A stretch of 64,000 bases of DNA from positions 1-64,000 of the forward strand of contig JADKIL010000005.1 of the NCBI GenBank assembly GCA_016721315.1, given 5' to 3'. Source of the DNA: Candidatus Villigracilis vicinus (GTDB lineage: Bacteria > Chloroflexota > Anaerolineae > Anaerolineales > Villigracilaceae). The notes beneath the pieces are model-generated. The model was not told where the DNA came from, did no database searches, and saw nothing but the letters and a program-made list of their open reading frames with translations. The translations under genes and the position numbers were made by a program. Position 1 is the stretch's first letter. Every line of letters begins with the position of its first letter. This document shows, piece after piece, positions 1 through 8,860 of the stretch.

Positions 1-1246
1 CGGTATTTTCATCAGAAACCCATTGGATCTTTGGGTCCACAACAGCGACATTGAATAGATTATTCCAAAACTCAATGCCTAATGTGATGAAATAGTTGAT
101 GTACCCAATCGTCGCGTTGTATAACCACTGCCAAACAAGGGAGATACCAACGACCGCTGCAATACTGGGCATAAAGTACACGGCACGATAGAACTTCATA
201 CCGGGCAATTTGCTATTGAGAATGTTCGATAAGACCAAAGCGGGAATCACGCTCAGAGGAACAGCGAACAGCACAAAGGTCAGGGTGTTGCGAAGCGCGA
301 GCCAGAAGAATTTATCTTCCGCTGCAAATAGGATTCCCGTGTCGCCATAAGTAAAGCGCCCCACTTCGTCATAGACTTTGATATCCACAACGTCACGGGC
401 GAATTGATCGGGGGAGTCGAGGGTCACAAATTTGATGTTGAGGATCTTGGCATAATTTTCGAAGCCAACCCAGTTTGGCGTGCGGATGGCATCCGAGTCG
501 GTGAAGGAAAAATAGAACGAAAGCAGTAACGGTCCCGCAAAGAAGATGAGAAAGCCCAGTAAATTTGGCGAAAGGAACAACCAGCCGTTAATAATCTGTT
601 CATGCCCGGTCTTAACGTTCAACGCCTGCGCAATATTCGTTTGACTCATGGACCAGAGTGAAAGCCCAAAGGTCACCAACCCAATCACTGCTACGATTCC
701 ACCGGGCTGGGCAAGCTTCCCAAAGAAATAAATAATGCCACTGAGTGCATTCACCTGCCAGAGGAAAAGCACGAAGCCGCCAAACATCACCCACTTGCTG
801 ACTGTCTTGAGGCTGTTTTCAGTATCCTTGTTCCTGGTTGGGAAATACTCCTCCAATATGCCGAGGAAATATCCCAATGCCGTAATACCAAGATAAGGAA
901 TGCCCTTCCCAAAATTTTCACCAAGGGCATCAATGCCAACGAAAAACTCACCCACATTCAAAGCAAACACAAAGCAAACTACAAATCCGAGGTAGTCAAG
1001 TGTCAGGGAGGTCATACGACCCGCATGACTCCGCTTCGAGATCTGATAGGCTCCGTATCCGCTGAAAACCATGACCAAAACACCGACCAGCGAATATAGA
1101 ATTTTTTGCCATAAGGGTGTTTCTGCCATTCCCTGCCAGATTACCCCAATGGAAATTGCTGCCAGTAAGGCAGCCACACCACGCCATACAGCATGGATGC
1201 GCAGAATCAAATTCGTCTGAGCGTCTATCCGTGATTGAGCCGTCAT
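1..1246 (-). CDS. Sugar ABC transporter permease (MalF-type), C-terminus beyond window
   Basis: Inner-membrane permease of a carbohydrate ABC importer. I translated it from the ATG at 1246; the frame stays open to position 1 (about 415 residues), so the C-terminus with the EAA loop is off the window. The typical permease core begins only near residue 205 (GWLFLSPNLLGFLIFF, then SFTDSD) and reaches the conserved NTLTFVLFAVPLS and FMPSIAAVVGISLVWQWLY segments. About 200 extra hydrophobic residues precede it, with several likely membrane spans. It lies downstream of the solute-binding gene on the same strand, behind a 12-bp hairpin, and so probably belongs to the LacI-controlled regulon. The substrate is not visible from sequence; the neighbouring GH36 enzyme suggests an alpha-galactoside. 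Confidence 0.85.
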   Translation of the reverse strand, partial: MTAQSRIDAQTNLILRIHAVWRGVAALLAAISIGVIWQGMAETPLWQKILYSLVGVLVMVFSGYGAYQISKRSHAGRMTSLTLDYLGFVVCFVFALNVGEFFVGIDALGENFGKGIPYLGITALGYFLGILEEYFPTRNKDTENSLKTVSKWVMFGGFVLFLWQVNALSGIIYFFGKLAQPGGIVAVIGLVTFGLSLWSMSQTNIAQALNVKTGHEQIINGWLFLSPNLLGFLIFFAGPLLLSFYFSFTDSDAIRTPNWVGFENYAKILNIKFVTLDSPDQFARDVVDIKVYDEVGRFTYGDTGILFAAEDKFFWLALRNTLTFVLFAVPLSVIPALVLSNILNSKLPGMKFYRAVYFMPSIAAVVGISLVWQWLYNATIGYINYFITLGIEFWNNLFNVAVVDPKIQWVSDENT

Positions 1247-1347
1247 ATTCTCATCTCCGTGAAATTGGGCGTCAGTGCGTTTACAAAAAAATCACAAAAG
1301 CGCAAAATAGTTTGAGTCTTTGGGATTTCTTTGTATATCTGGCAAAG

Positions 1348-1375
1348 TGGGGCAGGCAAGGTATTGCCTGCCCCA
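1348..1375 (-). terminator. Intercistronic 12-bp hairpin
   Basis: Perfect inverted repeat TGGGGCAGGCAA / TTGCCTGCCCCA with a 4-nt loop, just after the solute-binding gene and before the permease. It lacks a strong T-run, so partial termination or mRNA stabilisation is more likely than a full stop. Such a stem would keep binding protein in excess over permease. Confidence 0.6.
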
Positions 1376-1393
1376 CAGGTCATACAGTATTAC

Positions 1394-2785
1394 TTATTGA
1401 TTGAAAGCTTTGTTGGCCTCGTCACAGATCGTGGCGCCAAAATCGTCCACGGTGGTGGAGCCGGTCAACACGCCTTGGATGGCGGGACCCATGATCTTGT
1501 CGAACTCAGGCCAGGAGCCAGCCCACAACGGACCTTCAGCGGTCGGAGCAGCGGAAGGATCGATGCCGTTCAAGAATGCCTGGTTGTTGGCAGGCGGTGT
1601 GAAGGTGAGGAAAGCGTCAAGCGCTTCCTGGCTTACGCGGCTGGGGATGTTCGCGCCGAGAGCAGCGACCTTACCCTGGGTTTCAGCAGTGGTGAGAGCC
1701 TGAACGAGAGCCCAAGCTTCTTCAGGATGTTCGGTATTGGCGTTGATCACATACGCGCCCCAGAACAGCCAGTTGCCAGGGGTTCCGTTAGGACCAGCAG
1801 GCAGTTCAACAACGTCCCAGTTGAAGTCCACAGTGCGGACGCCCGGAGTAGCCCAGCGGCCGTTCTGGAACATGGCAACCTTGCCAGCGCGGAATCCCGG
1901 TTCGGGATCTTCGCCGTAAGGTACAGCAACGTCATAGTCTTGATAAAGTGAGCGTTGGAAATCGAGACCAGCAAGAGATTCAGCGCTATTGAGGTTACAA
2001 GCAGCGCGGTCTTCAGTGAAGAAACCACCGCCAGAGGCATTCAGCCAGACACCGTAAGGACCCCACCAAGCAGAGGCACCATAGCCATAGATGTCCGAAC
2101 CGAGAGCGCGGGTAGCCTGAGACACTTCGAGGAAGGATTCCCAGTTCCATTCACCGTTCTTCGCCAGTTCGCGAGGATCAGCAGCGCCGGCTTCAGCGAT
2201 CAGGTCAAGGTTAAGGTACAGGGCGAAGGTGGATACATCGCGAGGAAGACCCCAAACTGCACCAGAGCCGTCACCAGTTGCACCGGTTTCGGGGTTGTAG
2301 GTCAGGTGGTACATCGGACCTTCATAGAAATCTGCAGCAGTGTAACCATCGGTGGCTGAAGCGAGATCACCAGCATTGAGGATCAAACCACGGGTGGCGA
2401 AATCAGCCACATCGGTTCCGGGGATCCAGAATACATCAGGAGCGGTGCCGGCTGCAATTTCAGCGCGGAGTTGATCCTGGTAGTTCGCACCTTCGGAACC
2501 ACCGGGTTCATAGGTTAATGTGATACCATCAAGCTGAGCATCAAGTTCTGTACTGATCTTGCTGTAAACGTCAATCTCTTCCTGATTGTCTGGGCGTGTG
2601 CGCCAGCGCAAAGCAACATCAGCGCTCGATGCTTCGGTGGCGGAAGCTTCAGTTGCCGCTGGGGCTTCTGTCACCGCTGGCGCTTCGGTTGCAGCTTCGG
2701 TTGCAGCAGGGGATCCGCATGCAGCCAAAACAAAAGAGGCTATAACGAGCAAGCCCATGATCTTCACGAGCAAATTCTTTTTCAT
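1394..2785 (-). CDS. Sugar ABC transporter solute-binding lipoprotein (family 1)
   Basis: Extracytoplasmic sugar-binding protein, 463 residues. The signal peptide ends in lipobox LAAC with the lipidated Cys at residue 23, followed by a low-complexity linker rich in Thr, Glu and Ala typical of Chloroflexota surface lipoproteins. The rest has family-1 features: early GTAPDVFWIPGTDVADFA, central WGLPRDVSTFALYLN, and GKVAMFQNGRWATPG near residue 310. It lies 65 bp downstream of the LacI-type repressor and upstream of the permease, all on one strand, so this reads as one regulon. The ligand is unknown. Confidence 0.92.
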   Translation of the reverse strand: MKKNLLVKIMGLLVIASFVLAACGSPAATEAATEAPAVTEAPAATEASATEASSADVALRWRTRPDNQEEIDVYSKISTELDAQLDGITLTYEPGGSEGANYQDQLRAEIAAGTAPDVFWIPGTDVADFATRGLILNAGDLASATDGYTAADFYEGPMYHLTYNPETGATGDGSGAVWGLPRDVSTFALYLNLDLIAEAGAADPRELAKNGEWNWESFLEVSQATRALGSDIYGYGASAWWGPYGVWLNASGGGFFTEDRAACNLNSAESLAGLDFQRSLYQDYDVAVPYGEDPEPGFRAGKVAMFQNGRWATPGVRTVDFNWDVVELPAGPNGTPGNWLFWGAYVINANTEHPEEAWALVQALTTAETQGKVAALGANIPSRVSQEALDAFLTFTPPANNQAFLNGIDPSAAPTAEGPLWAGSWPEFDKIMGPAIQGVLTGSTTVDDFGATICDEANKAFNQ

Positions 2786-2850
2786 TTATTCTTCTCCTTG
2801 GAATTAGACGAACAAATCATCGTACGATCAGGCGGATTGCAATAAAAGTA

Positions 2851-3870
2851 TTACGAGGTTGAATCACCTCCTTTAACAGTAGACTGGCGTACAACCAATT
2901 GAGCGGGTAACTTAAGCACGGTTTGCTCAACGGTCTTGTTTTGAATAATATCGATCAACTTACGGATGGCTTCCTGCCCAATCAGGGGCATATCCTGCCG
3001 CATGGTCGTCAGAGGCGGGTCAAAATAAGAAGACAAAGGCATATCGTCCACACCGATGACAGAGAGTTGATCTGGTACTTTTAGGTTTGCATCCCGTGCG
3101 GCACGCATTACGCCCATTGCCATGCGATCGTTCTGGGCAAAGACAGCCGTCGGCAAATTTCCCTTCCGAACAAAATCCATCAAGGCTTCGCTGCCAGAAG
3201 AAGCCGACCAATCCCCTTCAAATACCAAAGACTGGTCAAACGAGATTCCAGATTCTTTCAGGGCACGCTGAAACCCTTCCAAGCGGTCTTGTGAACAATC
3301 TTCTTCCATGGGTCCCGTTACTAACGCAATGCGTTTATGACTTAGTGAGATCAAATGCTGTGTGGCTTCATAAGCCACTTTTTGGTCATCCAACGAGATC
3401 GAGCACACATTCTCGTCATGCGAACGCGCCCCCACGAAAACCACAGGGAAATCTTTCGGCAAAAACTCATACCGCTCATCCGCATATGGATTGATCACGA
3501 TCAAACCATCCACTCGGCGATGCCCAACCAACTCATCCACCAACCCCTGAAAGGCCTGCACGTCTGAAGCCGAGGAAGACAACACAAAATAATTATGCTG
3601 ACGGGCTTCCACTTCAGCGCCTTCAATGACACTAGCAAAGGTATAGTCTGTAAGATTTGGGGAAATAATGGCAAGTGTATGAGTCGAACCGCGCGCCATA
3701 GACCGGGCAATCGCACTCGGGCGATAGCCCAACTGCTCAATTGCAGCCTCAACCACGGCACGGGTCTCTGGCAAAACCTCTTCACTGCCATTGATGACGC
3801 GTGAAACAGTTTGGTGAGAAACACCAGCCTGGCGAGCAACATCACGTATAGTCGGACGATTAGGAGCCAT
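2851..3870 (-). CDS. LacI-family transcriptional repressor
   Basis: 339 residues, standard LacI/GalR length. The N-terminal helix-turn-helix (residues about 7-28, TIRDVARQAGVSHQTVSRV) and hinge (YRPSAIARSMARG) are followed by a periplasmic-binding-like sugar sensor domain, with DDMPLSSYFDPPLTTMRQD near the end as usual. It presumably represses the sugar importer on its own strand and the divergent glycosidase when inducer is absent. A near-palindromic operator begins 11 bases upstream of its start codon, which indicates autoregulation. The inducer is not deducible. Confidence 0.93.
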   Translation of the reverse strand: MAPNRPTIRDVARQAGVSHQTVSRVINGSEEVLPETRAVVEAAIEQLGYRPSAIARSMARGSTHTLAIISPNLTDYTFASVIEGAEVEARQHNYFVLSSSASDVQAFQGLVDELVGHRRVDGLIVINPYADERYEFLPKDFPVVFVGARSHDENVCSISLDDQKVAYEATQHLISLSHKRIALVTGPMEEDCSQDRLEGFQRALKESGISFDQSLVFEGDWSASSGSEALMDFVRKGNLPTAVFAQNDRMAMGVMRAARDANLKVPDQLSVIGVDDMPLSSYFDPPLTTMRQDMPLIGQEAIRKLIDIIQNKTVEQTVLKLPAQLVVRQSTVKGGDSTS

Positions 3871-3871
3871 T

Positions 3872-3880
3872 TGGTATAAT
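3872..3880 (+). promoter_or_regulatory. Extended -10 promoter for the GH36 gene
   Basis: TGGTATAAT is an extended -10 element (TG, one base, perfect TATAAT) reading toward the glycosidase. The expected start site, about 7 bases downstream, falls inside the operator at 3881-3904. No good -35 box is visible, which is usual for extended -10 promoters. Confidence 0.6.
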
Positions 3881-3904
3881 GTTACCGGTCACGTGAACGG
3901 TAAC
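3881..3904. promoter_or_regulatory. LacI-type operator, 24-bp near-palindrome
   Basis: GTTACCGGTCACGTGAACGG followed by TAAC: 11 of 12 base pairs are complementary around a central CG, the only mismatch being G8/A17. Size, symmetry and central CpG match LacI-family operators. It lies directly downstream of the -10 boxes of both divergent promoters, so one bound repressor could block both. Binding by the adjacent LacI protein is inferred. Confidence 0.75.
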
Positions 3905-3907
3905 ATG

Positions 3908-3936
3908 AGTCTACAAGAAGATAATGCCTTTGTCAA
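3908..3936 (-). promoter_or_regulatory. Sigma70-type promoter of the lacI-type gene
   Basis: On the minus strand a perfect TTGACA (3931-3936) is followed after exactly 17 bases by TAGACT (3908-3913). The predicted start site lies in the operator just downstream, giving a short leader before the ATG at 3870. Confidence 0.7.
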
Positions 3937-3965
3937 GTAGGCAAAAACCATATTGAGGTGTTTTG

Positions 3966-6140
3966 ATGGTAAAAATTAATGCCGATCTCCCCGTAATTCA
4001 AGCAATTTCCCCAAACTACACTTGGGAGTGGAACTCCGAAACAGATATCTTTTGCCTATACGACATAAATCAACGCCTCATCTCACGCGCCCGGCATTGC
4101 CCTCTGCTCCTTACCTCCCCTACCCAACTCGACGTTTCAACACCCACCTGCCACATTGAAAATTCACGCATCTCCATCACCTACCGTGGACAAAACCCCG
4201 CCTCTTCCTTAACGGTAAGTTGGTCCTTTCACTCAGACTTCATCTCCCTCGAACCGCTTCGCCTAACTTCCCCTGAAGCCGTGGATATTGCCCAAATTAT
4301 CTACTTCCCTGAAAAAGACGGCGCTTCGTACAAACCCTCAATGTACAGCCATTATGCAGTCATACCTGGTTTGTGCATGAGCACGAACATCAACCCCGTC
4401 GTAGATCTACATTCGCGCCTCGCCACCACTACCATCCTGGGCTCCGGCGCCATGCGTGGACCCGGACTGACACAACAATGGGGACTGCCAGCACATTACT
4501 TCTGCACCTTCAACACCTCCGACCGCTGGAACGCCATCGGCGCAAAAGAGCTTCAGACCCAGGCTGCCTGCTGGGGTCTCGCCGAGCTACCGCAAGGCGA
4601 CTTTCGGTTGGAAATCCGCGAGATCGGTATTAGCCCCATCCTCAACCTGCGTTGCGACCTATGGAAACACAAGCCCGATAAACTCGGCTTTAATTTCTTC
4701 ATCACCTTCGGCGAAAATTACCACGAAGCCATCCGCAGCTATTACAAAATCCTTCAACGCGAAAAAGTAATTACTCCGAAAGAAAAAAAACTCTCGCCCA
4801 AAAAGAAAGCGGTTCTACTTGCCCCACAATACAATACATGGGGCGTGGAGTCTGCTCTGGCACTGCCGTCCGAGCAATTGACCGAAGACCTCGTGCGCGA
4901 TATTTTCAACAAACTCCAACACTCCGGTATGCAAGCCAGGACCTTCGTCATCGACGACAAATGGGAAGGCGTGCATGGTGAGCTCAAACATGATGCTGAG
5001 CGCTTCCCAAATTTCGAACGCCTGCTAAAAGACATCCGTGCTCAAGGCTACAACATCGGTTTGTGGGCGGCGTTCCTACGCTGTCAAAACCCTGCCGCAC
5101 TTGGCTTGGACGAATCGCACTTGCTACAAACACACGAAGGCAAAACACTCTGGCTCGACCACCAAACCTCACATTATGGCATCTTCGATATGACCCAGCC
5201 CAAGGTGCAGGCTGTGTTACGTCAACGTGCCAAAGAGTTCATCCGCCGCTACCAACCCGACCTGATCAAATTCGACTTTGGGTATGAGCTGCCCTCGCTC
5301 GATGTTGCCGCCCCGCAAGATATGACCTTCGCCGGAGAACGCCTCTTGCAAAAAGGCTTGGAGGTCATTGTGGGTGCGATGAAAGAAGAGAACCCTGACC
5401 TCGTCATCATGTACTATGGTCTTTCTCCCCTGCTCATCGATCACTACGACCTACACAGCCCCGACGACCTTGTCTACTGCATTGGCGATTACGACCTTGA
5501 AACCAACCGCCGTGTCTTCTTCAGCAGTCTGTGCGGTGAATTGGGCATGCCCACCTACAGCTCATCCGGCTACGATTGGGACTCCGCCATCGACATCTGG
5601 TTTGACACGGTTGCTTCGGGCAGTCTCGGCTCGCTCCACTGTTTTGACGGCGACGAGAACGGGGAAAAACCATCAGCTAAGCACATTGCCAAATTTAATG
5701 GACTCAGCTCCCTCGTTAGGAAAGAGGCGTTCTTCTCTACCAAACCGCTCCATGCCAAATGGCAGGGAATCCGGGCGGGGCTGGCTCCCTCCTGGGAACG
5801 AGTCGAAAACGGTAAGACGGTCCTACTTGCCCTGCGAACACATCAGTTCGACGGCAAGTCGACGCCAAATGGGTACAAAGACACTGTACAAACCAACGTC
5901 ACGCTTGTTGTCGCAGCACTGGATAATGAAGATATCGCAGAGTCAGATCATATTGGAATCGTTTTTTGGGGTAGCGGGCGCTGCACACTAAAGAACAAAA
6001 ACAAGCGCGCGAAGGTCGTTGAACATGGCCTCAATGGGACCACGACCGAGGCAGACCTCATATTCACAGACCAGATCACGCTTAAACTGCAGCAAACTGA
6101 AACCTGTGAATGGATCGAGGTCATTTTTGAAAAGGGTTGA
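3966..6140 (+). CDS. GH36-type glycoside hydrolase (alpha-galactosidase-like)
   Basis: 724 residues from ATG 3966, preceded by GAGGTG; a TTG one codon earlier is a weaker choice. The N-terminal beta-sandwich region is followed by a TIM-barrel with GH36/melibiase hallmarks: VIDDKWEG near 327-334, the GYNIGLWAAF loop, and IKFDFGYELP with Asp437 in the nucleophile position. IGDYD near 507 may hold the acid/base aspartate. There is no signal peptide, so it acts in the cytoplasm on imported oligosaccharide. Transcribed divergently from the LacI/ABC genes with a shared operator. Specificity is unproven; GH36 also includes N-acetylgalactosaminidases and raffinose-type enzymes. Confidence 0.8.
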   Translation: MVKINADLPVIQAISPNYTWEWNSETDIFCLYDINQRLISRARHCPLLLTSPTQLDVSTPTCHIENSRISITYRGQNPASSLTVSWSFHSDFISLEPLRLTSPEAVDIAQIIYFPEKDGASYKPSMYSHYAVIPGLCMSTNINPVVDLHSRLATTTILGSGAMRGPGLTQQWGLPAHYFCTFNTSDRWNAIGAKELQTQAACWGLAELPQGDFRLEIREIGISPILNLRCDLWKHKPDKLGFNFFITFGENYHEAIRSYYKILQREKVITPKEKKLSPKKKAVLLAPQYNTWGVESALALPSEQLTEDLVRDIFNKLQHSGMQARTFVIDDKWEGVHGELKHDAERFPNFERLLKDIRAQGYNIGLWAAFLRCQNPAALGLDESHLLQTHEGKTLWLDHQTSHYGIFDMTQPKVQAVLRQRAKEFIRRYQPDLIKFDFGYELPSLDVAAPQDMTFAGERLLQKGLEVIVGAMKEENPDLVIMYYGLSPLLIDHYDLHSPDDLVYCIGDYDLETNRRVFFSSLCGELGMPTYSSSGYDWDSAIDIWFDTVASGSLGSLHCFDGDENGEKPSAKHIAKFNGLSSLVRKEAFFSTKPLHAKWQGIRAGLAPSWERVENGKTVLLALRTHQFDGKSTPNGYKDTVQTNVTLVVAALDNEDIAESDHIGIVFWGSGRCTLKNKNKRAKVVEHGLNGTTTEADLIFTDQITLKLQQTETCEWIEVIFEKG

Positions 6141-6145
6141 TCGGA

Positions 6146-7369
6146 TTAGGCGTCTTCTTCATTATTGATAAATAAAAGAAAGACATCCACCATGCGCGGG
6201 TCAAACTGCGTACCGGCACGGTCAAGGATGTATTGACGCGCCTCGGCTTTTTTCCATGCCCGCCGATAAGGACGGTCTGAGGTAAGCGCATCCCAAACAT
6301 CCACCACGGCAAAGATACGCGCAAAAAGCGGAATCCTCTCCCCCTTCAAACCACGCGGATAACCATGTCCATCCCAATGTTCATGGTGGCAATATGGAAT
6401 ATCTATGGCGTCTTGCAAAAAGGGGATCTTGGATAGCATATCATATGCATATTGTGTGTGCTGTTCTATGATGTTACGTTCTTCATCGGTCAGTGGACCA
6501 GGTTTATGCAAAATGGCATCCGGGATGCCCATTTTGCCGATGTCGTGCAAAAAAGCTCCACGCCGGATCTGTACCAGGTCAGCGTCAGATAGTTTTAATA
6601 GCCGCGCAAGTTTCAAGGTCATTTCGGTCACGCGGCGGGTATGACCTTCTGTCAATTCGTCGCGCAACTCCAGCGCACGCGCCCATCCCTCTAATGTGAC
6701 GTCATACGCCTGGGCAAGTTCTTCGGCTTGCTCTACAGACCGCTTTAGATTTAATCCCAATACTTGCAACAAATAGGTGACCGAGATCAAAACCGCCACA
6801 CTCAACGATAAAAAGACCGAGATGCCGCTCACCCATGCGCCCGTATCTGTGGAATTTACCTGCCGTGCCAGCGGCACAACCACGATCTCCGTCACTTGCA
6901 GCCAGCCCACTAAGATTATGGTAGCCATACCAATGCAAAATGCCAGAAATCCGTAAAACGGTTCAAGGAATATCGCTGAAAGTATGATGAATGTAAAAAT
7001 GATGATGCGCCCATCCCCACTTAAAGAGGAAAAATACAAACCGACAGTCCCAACCAGATAGATCGCGGTAAGAAGCCCTCCAACCTGTGCATGGTATGAA
7101 ACGGATTTGCTGAACGTAATAAAGGCAAGCAGCCAGGTTGCCACTGCATAAACGGTCAAAACCAAAATGAGTAAAAGTCGTGCATTTGGGGTGGAAGCCG
7201 ATTCATTTTGATAGGTCACCAATGCATTGCGAACTCCACCCAACAGGGCAATCACCCAAAGAACAATAACACCGCGCAGGATGCCTTTCAGGACATGAAC
7301 ACGCCACTCCTGAATACTTTTTAATCCTAGCGAGGCATTGGGCAAGGCAAGAAAAGATAAAAAACGCAT
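6146..7369 (-). CDS. Membrane HD-GYP domain protein (c-di-GMP phosphodiesterase-like)
   Basis: 407 residues. The first about 200 contain some six hydrophobic segments, forming a membrane sensor module, then a short helical linker. The C-terminal HD-GYP domain has HTRRV, the HD pair His275-Asp276 in LHDIGKMGIPD, HHEHWDGHGYP with the GYP motif near 336, and the DVWDALTSDRPYR signature. These residues hydrolyse cyclic di-GMP in characterised members. It converges on the GH36 gene with only 5 bp between the two stop codons. No partner diguanylate cyclase lies nearby. Confidence 0.9.
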   Translation of the reverse strand: MRFLSFLALPNASLGLKSIQEWRVHVLKGILRGVIVLWVIALLGGVRNALVTYQNESASTPNARLLLILVLTVYAVATWLLAFITFSKSVSYHAQVGGLLTAIYLVGTVGLYFSSLSGDGRIIIFTFIILSAIFLEPFYGFLAFCIGMATIILVGWLQVTEIVVVPLARQVNSTDTGAWVSGISVFLSLSVAVLISVTYLLQVLGLNLKRSVEQAEELAQAYDVTLEGWARALELRDELTEGHTRRVTEMTLKLARLLKLSDADLVQIRRGAFLHDIGKMGIPDAILHKPGPLTDEERNIIEQHTQYAYDMLSKIPFLQDAIDIPYCHHEHWDGHGYPRGLKGERIPLFARIFAVVDVWDALTSDRPYRRAWKKAEARQYILDRAGTQFDPRMVDVFLLFINNEEDA

Positions 7370-7492
7370 ACGGGGATTTTTCGGAATCGCTTTCAGTTCA
7401 GACTCATAATGAAAAGCGAGTATAAATCATTTCGATATAAAGTAACTATCGCAGGAATATCTCAGGATATTTTTCATCAAAGAGCAGCTTTA

Positions 7493-8812
7493 CTAAAACT
7501 TGAACAAAAAAGTCAGGTCATTCACATTCGTTCCGATCTGACCTATTTTTAACAAGTCTCCAAGTGCATCAAATAGCGGATACGAATTATTGCCCTGCAA
7601 AAACAATTCCGGAGAAAGCCCCAGGCGCTTGGCGTATTGAAAGGTTTCTCCTGTTACTACGGCGCCTGCAGCATCCGTAGGACCATCCTCACCATCGGTG
7701 GCGAGGGTGAGGAGCATGGCATTTTTCATGTCACTCATTTCTATGGCAGCAGCAAGAGCAAGCTCCTGATTGCGCCCGCCTACCCCACGTCCACGCAGGG
7801 TAACGGTGGTTTCGCCGCCAGCAATGAGACAAAATGGAGCTGCGGAAGCTTGTGTGAAATAAGAACAGAGTTCTTTTGCAACCTCACGGGCTTCGCCCTG
7901 CCATGTATCCCCAAGGAAGTGTGTCTGAAAGCCAAGTGATTTCGCTGTCGCCAGGGCTGCATGTGCGGCGAGCGAGTTACTGCCGACCAAAACATTCTGT
8001 ACATGTGTGAACAACGGGTCGTTCGGTTTTGGAGTTTCGGGGGTGCTTTCTAAATAATGCAAGATCGCAGCAGGGACATCTTTAACGAGATCATACTTAT
8101 TTAAGATATGTAGTGCATCCGCCTTGGTGGACGGGTCAGGTGAAGTGGGACCAGAAGCAATGGCTTCCAGCGGATTACCGACAACATCAGAGAGGATCAG
8201 GCTCACGACCTGCGCACCATTCGCAGACTTGGCAATCCCCCCGCCCTTCACGCGGTCGAGGTGGCGGCGCAAGGTGTTGATCTCATCTACACGCGCACCG
8301 CAAGCCAACAGCAGCTTCGTGAGCACTTGCAGGTCTTCAAGCTGCAAGCCTGGTTGAGGTGACGTCATCAACGCCGAACCACCGCCGGAGATCAGGCAGA
8401 TGAGCAAGTCACGTTCGGTCAGGCGGCTGGCAAGTGCGTGAGCTTTGTTTCCGGCGGTCACACTGTTTTGAGTTGGCACAGGATGCCCACCCGCGTAAAC
8501 TTCATATCCGCTGGCAGGGGCGGCAAAGGTTTGTTTTGGAATGAGCAAGCCGCGGCTGGGGTGAGGCGCGAGTATCTCTAACAACGCACCTGCCATGGCT
8601 TGCGTGGCTTTCCCCAAGCCGAGCACCCTTACCCGGTCAAATTCATTAAGAACATGGGGTTGATCGGCAATGCGTAAAACATTTCCGTCGTGTTGAACAA
8701 ATCTGCGCACTGCATTGCCCGGCTCCACAGCTTCGATCGCAGCGGCAAGGATGCGGACGACATCATCGCCGCGCGGGTGTTTTTGCAAAGTGGATGTGTA
8801 AAATTTTTTCAC
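7493..8812 (-). CDS. Glycerate 2-kinase (MOFRL family)
   Basis: 439 residues matching DUF4147/MOFRL glycerate kinases, which phosphorylate D-glycerate to 2-phosphoglycerate with ATP. Visible are the N-terminal VRVLGLGKATQAMAGALLE segment, the glycine-rich LISGGGSALM loop, the LSDVVGNPLEAIASGPT segment, and C-terminal GGETTVTLRGRGVGGRNQEL with TDGEDGPTDAAGAVV of the MOFRL domain. It is transcribed away from a 2-hydroxyacid dehydrogenase only 48 bp distant. Together they would take glyoxylate or hydroxypyruvate through glycerate into glycolysis. Confidence 0.92.
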   Translation of the reverse strand: MKKFYTSTLQKHPRGDDVVRILAAAIEAVEPGNAVRRFVQHDGNVLRIADQPHVLNEFDRVRVLGLGKATQAMAGALLEILAPHPSRGLLIPKQTFAAPASGYEVYAGGHPVPTQNSVTAGNKAHALASRLTERDLLICLISGGGSALMTSPQPGLQLEDLQVLTKLLLACGARVDEINTLRRHLDRVKGGGIAKSANGAQVVSLILSDVVGNPLEAIASGPTSPDPSTKADALHILNKYDLVKDVPAAILHYLESTPETPKPNDPLFTHVQNVLVGSNSLAAHAALATAKSLGFQTHFLGDTWQGEAREVAKELCSYFTQASAAPFCLIAGGETTVTLRGRGVGGRNQELALAAAIEMSDMKNAMLLTLATDGEDGPTDAAGAVVTGETFQYAKRLGLSPELFLQGNNSYPLFDALGDLLKIGQIGTNVNDLTFLFKF

Positions 8813-8860
8813 AGGAACCCGATGTAATAGTATGATAACGCATCTGAAGGAGATAACTGG

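Noticed and set aside
2818..2827. ATCGTACGAT palindrome upstream of the solute-binding gene as second operator
   Set aside because: Only 10 bp and unlike the 24-bp operator at 3881; could be chance.
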